A stretch of DNA of 13,723 bases from Sedimentisphaerales bacterium (lineage in GTDB: Bacteria > Planctomycetota > Phycisphaerae > Sedimentisphaerales > SG8-4), in assembly GCA_016932895.1 (NCBI GenBank), contig JAFGCA010000567.1, forward strand, positions 1 through 13,723. Direction: 5' to 3'. The notes under the pieces were generated by a model. It was not told the origin of the DNA. It ran no database searches and saw only the letters and a program-made list of their open reading frames with translations. Each line of letters opens with the position of its first letter. Position 1 is the first letter of the stretch. Positions 1 through 9,683 of this stretch are shown piece after piece. The translations under genes were made by a program, and so were the position numbers.

Positions 1-2610
1 GGCCTCGGAAATGGCGGGGGCTGCCGTATTGTCGTAATAGACCGGCATGGCCTGATTGCCGCCGTGGACGTTGGCGGTCTCCATGAGGTTGCCCTCGTAG
101 TAAGGGCTGTCCGGACTCCAGATGTCGTGGCCGACCGCGGACCCGGTGCCATTGCCCGGATTGCCCGGATCCGGCAGGGTGAAGCCGATGCCGTCGATCC
201 ACTTCTCGAAGACGCGCGAGCCGACCTCGTTGGTGTAGCTCTCGAAGTCATCGACAGCCAGATACGCCGGCACCGTGAACTTCCAGATGTTTCCAGCCAC
301 AACGGTTTCGTCGGCCTGGACCTCATCGATCCGCCAGTAGTAATCGCCGCCACCGAATTCCACGAGACCGGCCAGGGAGAGACTCGTGCCCGGCTGGTTG
401 CCCTGGTACTCGGCGGAGTCCGGACCGGCCGCCGCGGTTGCGTCGCGGTCGGTGCCGAGATACACGTTGTGAGAGGCCGCGCCGTCACCGGCCGACCAAC
501 TCAGGAACGAAGCGTCCCGGATGTCCACAACGGCGTCGCGCGTTGGGCTCGGATCCCCGGCCAGCGTCGGGTCGCCCCGCATGATCTGCTGAATCTCAGC
601 CTGATCCAAAGCGCGATCGTAGATTCGGGCGTCGTCGAGCGGGCCCGGGAAGAGGCGGTCGGCGCCTCTGAGGTGATCGAGGACTCCCAGGGCCACGTAG
701 AACGAACCGTCGAACGCATCATCGGTGACCTCGGAAATGGCCACTTCACCGTCCATATATCCAATCAGTTCACCGGCCGTCTTAACTATAGCAACATGGT
801 GCCAGGCGCCGTCGTCGTAGGTTTCGGTGGTGTAGAGGTCGGCACCGGTGCCTCCGGTTGTGGATCGATGCAGGAAGCGCATCGTGCCATTGCCTCTGAA
901 CTCCACCAGAACGCCGAATGTGGGCCCGTCCGTGTAGGCCGCAACGAGGTCTCTGTCGCCACCCTTTCGGTCGGCCCGGAACCACACCGCCATCGTGTAC
1001 TCGGCCAGCACCACGCCGCTGTCAAGCATCCCTTCGATGCTGATATAGTTGTCCACTCCGTTCAACACCAGACTGCCGCGGTCCATGCCGTCCGGGTCCC
1101 ACTGCGCTTCGCCGGCGATGGCACCGTGGTGGCCATGGCCCGACCAGTCCACTGCGGTCGTGCCCTCGCCTTCGTCCAGCGTCCACCAGCCGACCAGCGT
1201 CGGATCGGCCACCGCCACCTCGGGCACCGTCGTGAAGCTCCAGACATCGCCTGTGACCGTTCCCGTCCCGGCGAACTCGTCAACGCGCCAGTAGTAGGTC
1301 GTGTTCGTCTTCAGATCGCCGGGGTCAAAGGTTGCGTCGGCTATCATGAAGCCGCCGGTCGTGGCGTCCTTGACTTCATCAAAACCCTCGCCGAAATAGA
1401 CCGTGTGGAACAGAACGTTCATCCCTGCATTCCAACTCAAATCCTGATCGGGAAGTACGTACGGCACGCCGTCGGTCGGCGAGGGCTTCCAGGCGGAAGC
1501 GGGCTGAACCCAGAAACTCCAGACATTGCCCTTCCAGGGGCTGTTCGGATCGAGGTCATTGACCTCATCCACCCGCCAGTAATAGGTAGCCCCGGGAGTC
1601 AGGTCCTGCACTGAGAATTCAACCTCGCTCTGGTTGCCCTGGAACGCATCGTCCTCAGGCGTGGCTTGACTGACGTCGTCGAAGTTATCACCGAAATACA
1701 CGTCGTGCGAGGCGGCGAAATCTCCCGCACGCCAGCTAAGGGTCGCCCCCGTGGTCTCAAGCATATCACCGTCGGCCGGGCTCTCTGACCTGGCTAACGG
1801 ACGAGGCGCCCCGCCGCTCAACACGAAGCCATTCATACCCCAGATTTGGCGGTGGACACCAGCTGCATCTGAGTAGGGGGCAAACCGAAAGACGACATCA
1901 TGTACGCCATCCGCTCTAAATGATATGTGATACGTTGAAGAAAGTGTGTTTGCATCAGGACCGCTTGTTTCCGCACCTGAGTCAGGGGCCCCCCCACCAG
2001 CGGTGCTATCCGTCATAACACCGTCGTCGAGTTGCTCGAAAGTTGCGCCGCCATCTGTTGAAAGCCAGACTGCGAACGGGCCGTGACAATGTTCGGTGTC
2101 GTGATGGAATGATGTCCAATCATAATTTCCGGCGGCCAGCCCACCGAGTGCGAGTGTCATGTAAGTGGGTGTGCCTGTGGCGCCGTCCCAGTTACCGTTG
2201 CCGCCATTTCCGGTACGTGTGTCGATACCGATCCAGTCGGTGACGAGGTTAAGATCGCCGGCAAGATCATCCCAGTTACCATCATTGCCGCTGCCGCGGT
2301 CAATTGACTGGCGAACACGATTATCTGTGGTGTTTGGCCAGTCGGGCGTTACCGTAATTCCGCCGTAATCGGCGGGGGCGAATTCGGCAATCACCTCATG
2401 ATTGGCGTGGTAGGACGACCAACCTTCTTGATTGTGGGCGGCCGCAGAGAGGCTTGGATCGCCGGCAGCGGTTGAATCACCACCACCATCCTGATTGGAG
2501 TTGAAATCCACCCTCAGAACGACATCTGCTGAGGCCGAGGCAGTCGTGAGGCCGATGAGTGCCATCGCCACGGCGACTAGGGTTAATGCGGTTCTGTTAT
2601 CTGCAATCAT
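1..2610 (-). CDS. Secreted multidomain LamG (jellyroll) protein, C-terminus cut by window edge
   Basis: The frame is open for 870 codons from the ATG at 2610 to base 1. Residues 1-28 form a signal peptide with an ASA cleavage site before Asp29, so the product is exported. Residues 29-270 form a beta-rich domain I cannot name; it carries an unusual His-rich motif, W165-T-S-F-H-H-D-T-E-H-C-H176. Two fibronectin-like modules follow (about 275-363 and 365-455), each with a 'YYWRVDE' strand and a 'W-S-F' end. Next come a LamG/concanavalin-like fold (about 471-670, 'WWTLDEGEG' to 'DDARIYDRAL'), a third module (690-775, 'YYWRIDEV') and the start of a 'VDDFESY' module (from about 785). LamG domains usually bind glycans or proteins. 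A strong AAGGAGG at 2623-2617 lies 6 nt before the chosen start; another in-frame ATG at 2616 abuts this site and is unlikely to be used. The exact ligand is unknown. Confidence 0.88.
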   Translation of the reverse strand, partial: MIADNRTALTLVAVAMALIGLTTASASADVVLRVDFNSNQDGGGDSTAAGDPSLSAAAHNQEGWSSYHANHEVIAEFAPADYGGITVTPDWPNTTDNRVRQSIDRGSGNDGNWDDLAGDLNLVTDWIGIDTRTGNGGNGNWDGATGTPTYMTLALGGLAAGNYDWTSFHHDTEHCHGPFAVWLSTDGGATFEQLDDGVMTDSTAGGGAPDSGAETSGPDANTLSSTYHISFRADGVHDVVFRFAPYSDAAGVHRQIWGMNGFVLSGGAPRPLARSESPADGDMLETTGATLSWRAGDFAASHDVYFGDNFDDVSQATPEDDAFQGNQSEVEFSVQDLTPGATYYWRVDEVNDLDPNSPWKGNVWSFWVQPASAWKPSPTDGVPYVLPDQDLSWNAGMNVLFHTVYFGEGFDEVKDATTGGFMIADATFDPGDLKTNTTYYWRVDEFAGTGTVTGDVWSFTTVPEVAVADPTLVGWWTLDEGEGTTAVDWSGHGHHGAIAGEAQWDPDGMDRGSLVLNGVDNYISIEGMLDSGVVLAEYTMAVWFRADRKGGDRDLVAAYTDGPTFGVLVEFRGNGTMRFLHRSTTGGTGADLYTTETYDDGAWHHVAIVKTAGELIGYMDGEVAISEVTDDAFDGSFYVALGVLDHLRGADRLFPGPLDDARIYDRALDQAEIQQIMRGDPTLAGDPSPTRDAVVDIRDASFLSWSAGDGAASHNVYLGTDRDATAAAGPDSAEYQGNQPGTSLSLAGLVEFGGGDYYWRIDEVQADETVVAGNIWKFTVPAYLAVDDFESYTNEVGSRVFEKWIDGIGFTLPDPGNPGNGTGSAVGHDIWSPDSPYYEGNLMETANVHGGNQAMPVYYDNTAAPAISEA

Positions 2611-2616
2611 GATCAT

Positions 2617-2623
2617 CCTCCTT
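2617..2623 (-). promoter_or_regulatory. Ribosome binding site of the left LamG gene
   Basis: On the minus strand a full AAGGAGG lies 6 nt before the ATG at 2610. It decides between two in-frame ATGs (2616 and 2610) in favour of 2610, because the first has no spacer. Confidence 0.8.
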
Positions 2624-2677
2624 CTTCAGAATTGAAACCAGACCCACGTTATGGCGCCCCGGGTCTCCGGTGTTCCC

Positions 2678-2728
2678 TGGACGCACACACTTAACCTATG
2701 TTATAATATCGTGCTTTTTGTGTGCGAA
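2678..2728. promoter_or_regulatory. Overlapping divergent promoters with 8-bp inverted repeat
   Basis: Plus strand: TGGACG (2678-2683), 18 bp, then an extended -10, TGT-TATAAT (-10 at 2702-2707), reading into the AraC-type gene. Minus strand: TTCGCA (2728-2723), 17 bp, then TATAAC (2705-2700), reading into the LamG gene. CGCACACA (2682-2689) and TGTGTGCG (2719-2726) form a perfect inverted repeat whose centre (2704) lies in the shared -10 region. Each arm overlaps the -35 hexamer of one promoter. This layout would suit an operator controlling both directions; which protein binds is not shown by the sequence. Confidence 0.5.
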
Positions 2729-2770
2729 AAAAATGCATAAAAATGACATTTTGTTGCAGCATAGTGATAT

Positions 2771-3682
2771 ATGCTCCGATATCTGCAAGCCCATCGGCGT
2801 GGCGAGGAAATACCGCAGGGGCTGCTCGTCCAGCACGAAAATGAGGTTTATTCCCCGGTCTTCGTACATGCGGCGGTCGATCAGGACCGGCCCATGGGAG
2901 ATACCGGCACGTTTCACGAGCACACGCACGATCTGTATCACATCGTCCTTTACACCCGATCTTCCGGATCCTACTTGAAGTGTGGGACAGAATATCGGGC
3001 CGAACCGGGGGCCCTGGCCATCGTCTCGCCCCGCGAGCCGCATGATTTCGTGAGCCTGCGCCGCTCCAGCGTGTATTCGGAAATCACGTTCTTCCTCGGA
3101 ACGCAGGCGGGAAGGGTGCTGACCCTGCCGTTCGAGAAGGTCCTGCATCTCTACACCGGCGTTCCCGGCCGGCTTGACAGCGAACCCCGTCTGTCCCGCG
3201 ACACCACCCAGGAACTCGTGATGACCATGATCCAGATCATGGACTACCTGCAAAGCCCCTCCTCCATGTCCGACTTCTACGCCCACCGTGCCCTGGCCAA
3301 CGTGTTCGACACGATCGTGGCCCATTGCTACGCCGAGCGGATTCCCGGCGCCGCGTTGGAACAGGACAATCCCATTTTGCAGGTCAAGCGGTACATCGAC
3401 GAGCATTATGCCGAGCCCATCACGGCCGAGGATCTCGCCGACATGTCGCATTGCTCGAAGGGCCACCTGTTTCGCACGTTCAAGAAGTCCTTCCGGGTCT
3501 CGCCGCTGGCCTACCAGCAGGATCTTCGCTTCGAGGCGGCCCAGCGGCTGCTCCGTTTTACCTCGCTGCGCTGCTACGAAATCGCCCAGCGCGTCGGCTA
3601 TTCCAACGTGTATTACTTCCATAGACAGTTCAAGAAAAAGCTGGGCATCACGCCCAGGCGGTATCGCCAGTCCATGCGTTGA
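2771..3682 (+). CDS. AraC-family transcriptional regulator with N-terminal cupin
   Basis: The product has 303 residues, the usual length for AraC/XylS regulators. The N-terminal half is a cupin-like ligand pocket: H49-E-H-T-H53, then 'PREPHDF' at about 87-93. The C-terminal half (about 204-303) holds two helix-turn-helix motifs, 'AEDLADMSHCSKGHLFRTF' and 'YEIAQRVGYSNVYYFHRQFK', ending in 'GITPRRYR', the classic AraC signature. An in-frame stop at 2765-2767 makes the ATG at 2771 the first possible ATG; its ribosome site is weak. It is divergent from the LamG gene with 160 bp between starts, so that gene is its most likely target, together with itself. It could also act on glgP, 125 bp downstream. 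Members of this class usually sense sugars or related small molecules; the ligand here is unknown. Confidence 0.93.
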   Translation: MLRYLQAHRRGEEIPQGLLVQHENEVYSPVFVHAAVDQDRPMGDTGTFHEHTHDLYHIVLYTRSSGSYLKCGTEYRAEPGALAIVSPREPHDFVSLRRSSVYSEITFFLGTQAGRVLTLPFEKVLHLYTGVPGRLDSEPRLSRDTTQELVMTMIQIMDYLQSPSSMSDFYAHRALANVFDTIVAHCYAERIPGAALEQDNPILQVKRYIDEHYAEPITAEDLADMSHCSKGHLFRTFKKSFRVSPLAYQQDLRFEAAQRLLRFTSLRCYEIAQRVGYSNVYYFHRQFKKKLGITPRRYRQSMR

Positions 3683-3684
3683 GG

Positions 3685-3699
3685 CCGACGGCGCGTCGG
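3685..3699 (+). other. Short perfect hairpin after the AraC-type gene
   Basis: CCGACG-GCG-CGTCGG forms a 6-bp GC-rich stem with a 3-nt loop, starting 2 nt after the stop codon. No T-tract follows, so it is not a standard intrinsic terminator; it might protect the 3' end or cause pausing. Confidence 0.35.
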
Positions 3700-3731
3700 A
3701 GATCCATCGTGGTCGCCGAGGAAAGCACTGA

Positions 3732-3760
3732 TTGACGAGGCGGCGGCCAGAGACTACACT
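3732..3760 (+). promoter_or_regulatory. Sigma-70-like promoter candidate for glgP
   Basis: TTGACG (3732-3737), a 17-bp spacer and TACACT (3755-3760) lie in the 125-bp gap before glgP. Transcription would start near 3767, giving a leader of about 40 nt. The -35 is one base off consensus; the -10 is two bases off. This suggests glgP can be transcribed independently of the regulator gene upstream. Confidence 0.4.
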
Positions 3761-3807
3761 ACGCCTCCAAACCACGAAATCGACGACGGATAGAAAAGGA
3801 TGCTTCT

Positions 3808-6402
<2,595 letters not shown>

Positions 6403-6528
6403 GAAAATCGTCACAACAAATCAAAGAGCAACGCTGAGCGAATCATCGCCACCGGGCGCCAGCCCAAGGTCAGCTTCACCGGCGAAATAGAACGGCCCAA
6501 GAGCCCGCAGCCTTGCCTTCGCTTCCAT

Positions 6529-6542
6529 ATTGGGTTCGTTTT
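6529..6542 (+). repeat. Short dispersed repeat, copy 1
   Basis: Core ATTGGGTTCGTTTT, first of three direct copies. Here the base before the core is T (CATATTGGG), whereas copies 2 and 3 have GAAATTGGG. Confidence 0.7.
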
Positions 6543-6615
6543 TTCAAGCCCCAAAACCCGACTTTTCTGCATAACCCTTTCTTCTAAAGAGCCTTACACT
6601 CATTTCAGCGTTTCC

Positions 6616-6632
6616 GAAATTGGGTTCGTTTT
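6616..6632 (+). repeat. Short dispersed repeat, copy 2
   Basis: GAAATTGGGTTCGTTTT, second direct copy; its core starts 90 bp after that of copy 1. Reverse-complement translation gives 'NEPNF' or, in another frame, 'TNPIS'. Confidence 0.75.
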
Positions 6633-6711
6633 CCGCGATGAGGGTCCGGCCCTGCCCGACGATCCACAACCGCCCCGCTGGCAGGCCGCCGCGCAGCGGC
6701 ACGCGTTGGCG

Positions 6712-6727
6712 GAAATTGGGTTCGTTT
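6712..6727 (+). repeat. Short dispersed repeat, copy 3
   Basis: GAAATTGGGTTCGTTT, third direct copy; its core starts 96 bp after that of copy 2. The sequences between copies are not alike, so only the short core is repeated. Confidence 0.75.
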
Positions 6728-7323
6728 GGCGCGCAAGGGTTCGAGATCCGCGAGGCGACCGATACGCACAAACCAGGAGGATCGGCCCCGGCCGGGACCA
6801 CGTCGCACAGCCCCCCTGCCCCATAGCGACTGCCCTTGCCGATTTACCCATCTTATCTCCAGCCATCGCTCGAATCTCGTCTCTCAACCACGGGGGGCGA
6901 CGCCACATCCGGCTTGCCGAAGGCACGCTCGGCCGACCATCGGCCCCAACACCGCACTACGCAGGTTCTGTATATAATAAACCAAATCACCCTTTCCGTC
7001 AAGAAGAAAACCTCCCCGGCCCAATCCGGCATACCCCCGTCCCCGGCGCACCGCAAACACCTTCTGCACAAAGCCTTACACCACATCCCCCCACTCCTGA
7101 AGAGGTGGGAATCCAGGGACCCCTGGAGAAGTCGCCACGCCCTGTGCGCACCCAACCCAAGACCAGAATCCCCTCCAAGCCAAGAGCCACGAACCACGGA
7201 CTCTCAACCGCCAAGTACGACAACCGTGCGAAGAAACGCCAATGATCAATTCCAAGGACCACGAACAACAGGAATGGAACCGCCAAAACTGCGCAATTAC
7301 CTGTCTCCCGCTTGTTTTTTGTC

Positions 7324-7352
7324 TTGTCAGTTCCGCCGCCACCGCCTATAGT
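7324..7352 (+). promoter_or_regulatory. Strong sigma-70-like promoter for the TIR gene pair
   Basis: TTGTCA (7324-7329), exactly 17 bp, TATAGT (7347-7352): each hexamer is one base off consensus with ideal spacing. The start of transcription would be near 7359, about 95 nt before the TIR-PfkB start. This is the best promoter match in the window. Confidence 0.6.
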
Positions 7353-7364
7353 AGGTGCGCACCT
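7353..7364. promoter_or_regulatory. 12-bp perfect palindrome at the promoter start site (operator candidate)
   Basis: AGGTGCGCACCT begins directly after the -10 hexamer and covers the predicted transcription start. A dimeric repressor bound there would block the promoter. No dedicated repressor gene lies next to it, so the binding protein is unknown. Confidence 0.45.
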
Positions 7365-7397
7365 TTGAATGAGACAACTGTGGACGCGGAGAGATGT

Positions 7398-7415
7398 TCC
7401 GGCACATGCGCCGGA
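7398..7415 (+). other. GC-rich leader hairpin upstream of the TIR gene
   Basis: TCCGGC-acatgc-GCCGGA gives a 6-bp stem with a 6-nt loop inside the predicted 5' leader, 38 nt before the ATG at 7454. It may affect mRNA stability or translation. No T-tract follows, so termination is unlikely. Confidence 0.35.
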
Positions 7416-7453
7416 CGCCGCTGATTTGCCGCAAGCGAATGAGGAGCGCTACG

Positions 7454-8950
7454 ATGCAGATATTCATCAGCTACACTTCGGAGGACAAGGAAGAACTCGT
7501 GAGACTGACCGCGCTTCTGCGCCAGGCCAGTCTTGAGTGCGTTGAAGTTACTGACTGCATGCGAGCCGGCAACAAACCTCTGAGCGACCAATTGAGGGGC
7601 CTGATCGAAGACAGTGATGTCTGCATCTTTATTGCCACCAATAGATCAGTGCGCGCTCCATGGTGTTTGGCCGAACTCGGAGCGTTCTGGGGTACCGGGA
7701 AGACCGTGATTGTCTACATTGCGGACGAATCGCTGCCGGACCAGGAGATTCCGATCCAGTTTCGGAAAGACTTTTGGGAAAGAGATATTGAGAAAGTCGT
7801 CGAGACTGCAAAAGACGAACTGGAGCGGAGTAGGACTCGCCCGGGTTCAGGGAAGCTACGCACATCGGGGCACGTTCTTGCCATTGGGCACACGTGCCTG
7901 GATACGATCATCGACCAGTCCGGTGAACCACGTGTTAACGATGAACCGCGTGCTGGCGGCAGCACGTTGTACGGCACGCGCGCCATGGCGTACATGGCCG
8001 ACCAGATGCGATGTCAGGTTTCTATTGACCTTGTGGCCACTCTTGGGGATGACCACGGGTATAGAATTGAGGGGGAGTTCTTCAAGCGGTCTATCAGAAG
8101 ATATTTCTTGCCACGACAGAATACACTTCGCTTCGAGAACCGCTATCCGACGACAGAGCGGATGGATCGCCAGCAAAAAGTGTTGAGCATTCCGGAGAAG
8201 CCGATCTCTGCACAGGAAATCAAGAAGGAATGCCCCGAGGTTGTCAAAAGACTTGCGAGCGGGCGGTACGACATTGTCCTCTTGCTCCCGCTGACCCCTC
8301 ATGATTTCTTAGATATCGCGATTGACATGGTCCCCTTCTTGAAAGAAACATATTCGGAGGTGACTATTGGTCTCGATCTGCAGGGTCTCACGCGCGATGT
8401 GTCCCCTCAAGGAGGACCTGTTGGATGGAGGCTCAGCGATAGCCTTCCGTTGCTGCTTAAACAGCACGCCGTTCGCTGTGCTCACGCCTCCATAAGAGAG
8501 GCCCAATTTGTACTTGACACGTTGGCCACTCCGAAGAATCCGCCGCCGTGCCCGCCCGTCGCAGAAGACGCGGACGCGGAGAGAATAGCACGTGGGCTCT
8601 GTAAGCAGGGAATTGACTTCGTTGGGTTGACGGACGGAGAACAAGGGTCCTGGGTCGCGTGGCGGAGCCCAGATAGCGACTCCCCTCCCAGCAAGCATAT
8701 TCCCACACCACTCATAACAGAGGAAGCCCGTGTGTCGTATGCAACAGGCGCTGGCGACACGTGGTTTGGCATCTTCGCGTATCTCCTGTCGGGTCTGCAG
8801 TTCCCACCGCTGGCCGCCGGCTGTCTGGCTACGCAGTTCGCAACGATAAAATGTCAGGGGCCAGATGCACTGGGATCCCGGGATCGCGATGGCACGCGGC
8901 GACCGTACTTGCCGGACGATCTTCATGATGAACCTTGGTGTCAAAGATAA
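7454..8950 (+). CDS. TIR domain fused to PfkB/ribokinase-fold domain
   Basis: The product has 498 residues from the ATG at 7454, chosen because GAGGAG lies 7 nt upstream and the TIR fold begins at once ('MQIFISYTSEDKEELV'). An upstream in-frame ATG at 7394 would add 20 basic residues and has a poorly spaced ribosome site. Residues 1-about 130 form a TIR domain; 'SVRAPWCLAELGAFWG' carries Glu74 at the place of the catalytic Glu of NAD-cleaving TIRs. Residues about 140-480 resemble PfkB sugar/nucleoside kinases: 'GHVLAIGHTCLDTIID' at the start, a GGS at 168-170, and 'YATGAGDTWFGIF' with the catalytic-type Asp435. The usual Asp two residues before the TGAGD is Tyr here. The pairing suggests a sensor or kinase domain driving TIR activity, as in immune or stress signalling; this is inference. 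Codon use is more mixed than in glgP, which fits an acquired gene. Confidence 0.87.
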   Translation: MQIFISYTSEDKEELVRLTALLRQASLECVEVTDCMRAGNKPLSDQLRGLIEDSDVCIFIATNRSVRAPWCLAELGAFWGTGKTVIVYIADESLPDQEIPIQFRKDFWERDIEKVVETAKDELERSRTRPGSGKLRTSGHVLAIGHTCLDTIIDQSGEPRVNDEPRAGGSTLYGTRAMAYMADQMRCQVSIDLVATLGDDHGYRIEGEFFKRSIRRYFLPRQNTLRFENRYPTTERMDRQQKVLSIPEKPISAQEIKKECPEVVKRLASGRYDIVLLLPLTPHDFLDIAIDMVPFLKETYSEVTIGLDLQGLTRDVSPQGGPVGWRLSDSLPLLLKQHAVRCAHASIREAQFVLDTLATPKNPPPCPPVAEDADAERIARGLCKQGIDFVGLTDGEQGSWVAWRSPDSDSPPSKHIPTPLITEEARVSYATGAGDTWFGIFAYLLSGLQFPPLAAGCLATQFATIKCQGPDALGSRDRDGTRRPYLPDDLHDEPWCQR

Positions 8951-8993
8951 AGACGTCGGACAATTGCGCACTTGCTCACAGTAGAGCTATCCA

Positions 8994-9491
8994 ATGGGAG
9001 TCGATGCACGAATGAAACCCTCAAGCAGCGATCTCCTGGCGTATTTGGACATCGCACTGAAGTTCAGGAATCACGAATTCAACATTCAGATCTTACGCAA
9101 CGTCATCTTTACAGGCTCGCAAGCCGTGTTGCTCGCCTGCTATGCGGCCACAATCACGGAGCGCCCAATGTGTTCCCTCGCGATAGGCGCGTTCGGCATC
9201 GTTTGCTCCGTCTGCTGGTGGTTGTATTACCGCGCGTCACTGTACTGGGTCCGGTTCTGGGAATACCGGTGCAAGATGATCAACGACGGGGTGGTCAACA
9301 CACTCGGCCTGGAAGCGGTTGACATCTTCAAGGAGCATCCTATCGGTAGTAGGGTGAAAGAGCCGCTACCGACCATCTGGTTCGGAGGCGAGCCGGTATA
9401 TCCCAAGGCTGTGAGTAAGATAGTGCAGTCGACACAGGTCGCGTTCTTCGTACTATGGCTTGCGTTGGCCGTCATGGCGGCCTCTCTCTAG
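8994..9491 (+). CDS. Small three-helix membrane protein paired with the TIR gene
   Basis: I do not recognise the family. The product has 165 residues with a polar N-terminus (1-36, including 'KFRNHEFNIQILRN'), two close hydrophobic helices (about 37-54 and 60-79), an aromatic/basic stretch 'YWVRFWEYR' (84-92), a soluble middle part, and a third helix at the very C-terminus (149-164). It starts 43 nt after the TIR-PfkB stop on the same strand with no terminator or promoter visible between, so both are probably on one transcript. A second in-frame ATG at 9012 could be the true start. The layout recalls two-helix membrane effectors next to sensor or enzyme genes in bacterial defence cassettes, for example SLATT-type proteins, but I cannot show homology. 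It might be an effector, an anchor or a partner for the TIR protein. Confidence 0.75.
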   Translation: MGVDARMKPSSSDLLAYLDIALKFRNHEFNIQILRNVIFTGSQAVLLACYAATITERPMCSLAIGAFGIVCSVCWWLYYRASLYWVRFWEYRCKMINDGVVNTLGLEAVDIFKEHPIGSRVKEPLPTIWFGGEPVYPKAVSKIVQSTQVAFFVLWLALAVMAASL

Positions 9492-9683
9492 GCCACATAC
9501 TGGAAAGCCGAGCGAACCACCACATAGGCGCGCCAGGATTTGTCCTCTCACACCGCCGTCGCCCGGCCGTCTTTTTCATTGCATTTCCGCCGCGTCGTGC
9601 CCACAGTAGAAGTGCAGATGGACAGAGACAGGTTTGACAAAGGTATGGGATTCACCGCCGCAATGGCAGATACCAGCGCTCGG
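9492..9683. other. Spacer without gene between membrane protein and repeat
   Basis: No frame here shows a ribosome site or a recognisable domain. A consensus TTGACA occurs at 9634-9639 but has no -10 at a suitable distance. No clear terminator for the TIR pair is seen. Confidence 0.5.

Larger units (their letters stand above)
6403..7323. other. Gene-free stretch of about 0.9 kb after glgP
   Basis: I find no convincing gene here on either strand. Open frames exist because stops are rare in G+C-rich DNA, but they lack ribosome sites and recognisable domains and overlap one another. The first half holds three copies of a short repeat (6529-6727). A stretch near 6971-6980 is AT-rich (TATATAATAA) but has no matching -35. 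From about 7020 to 7270 the plus strand is C/A-rich with low complexity. No clear terminator for glgP is visible. Confidence 0.6.

Noticed and set aside
64..1614. Plus-strand open frame of 516 codons
   Set aside because: It is antisense to the left LamG gene, whose reverse frame has a signal peptide, ribosome site and clear domains. The plus frame has none of these and is open only because of the G+C-rich codons.
3685..3699. Intrinsic terminator after the AraC-type gene
   Set aside because: The hairpin is perfect but short and has no following T-tract, so it is listed only as a hairpin.
2696..3775. Minus-strand open frame of 359 codons
   Set aside because: It is antisense to the AraC-type gene and runs through its promoter region; no domain is recognisable.
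6529..6727. CRISPR-like array
   Set aside because: Only three copies, with a core of 13-17 bp and uneven gaps of about 75-80 bp; no cas genes are nearby.
6544..6801. Minus-strand frame of 85 codons with two 'NEPNF' motifs
   Set aside because: The repeated motif is only the translation of the DNA repeat copies; there is no ribosome site and no domain.
6706..7351. Two overlapping plus-strand frames (6706-7245 and 6836-7351)
   Set aside because: They are Pro/Arg/Ser/Thr-rich, compete for the same DNA, lack ribosome sites, and one starts inside a repeat copy.
7394..7453. Upstream start for the TIR-PfkB gene
   Set aside because: The ribosome-like GGAG lies only 2 nt before this ATG and the 20 extra residues are basic and outside the TIR fold. 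The ATG at 7454 has GAGGAG at 7 nt.
9634..9639. Promoter for the SDR gene based on a consensus TTGACA
   Set aside because: No -10-like hexamer lies 15-19 bp downstream.
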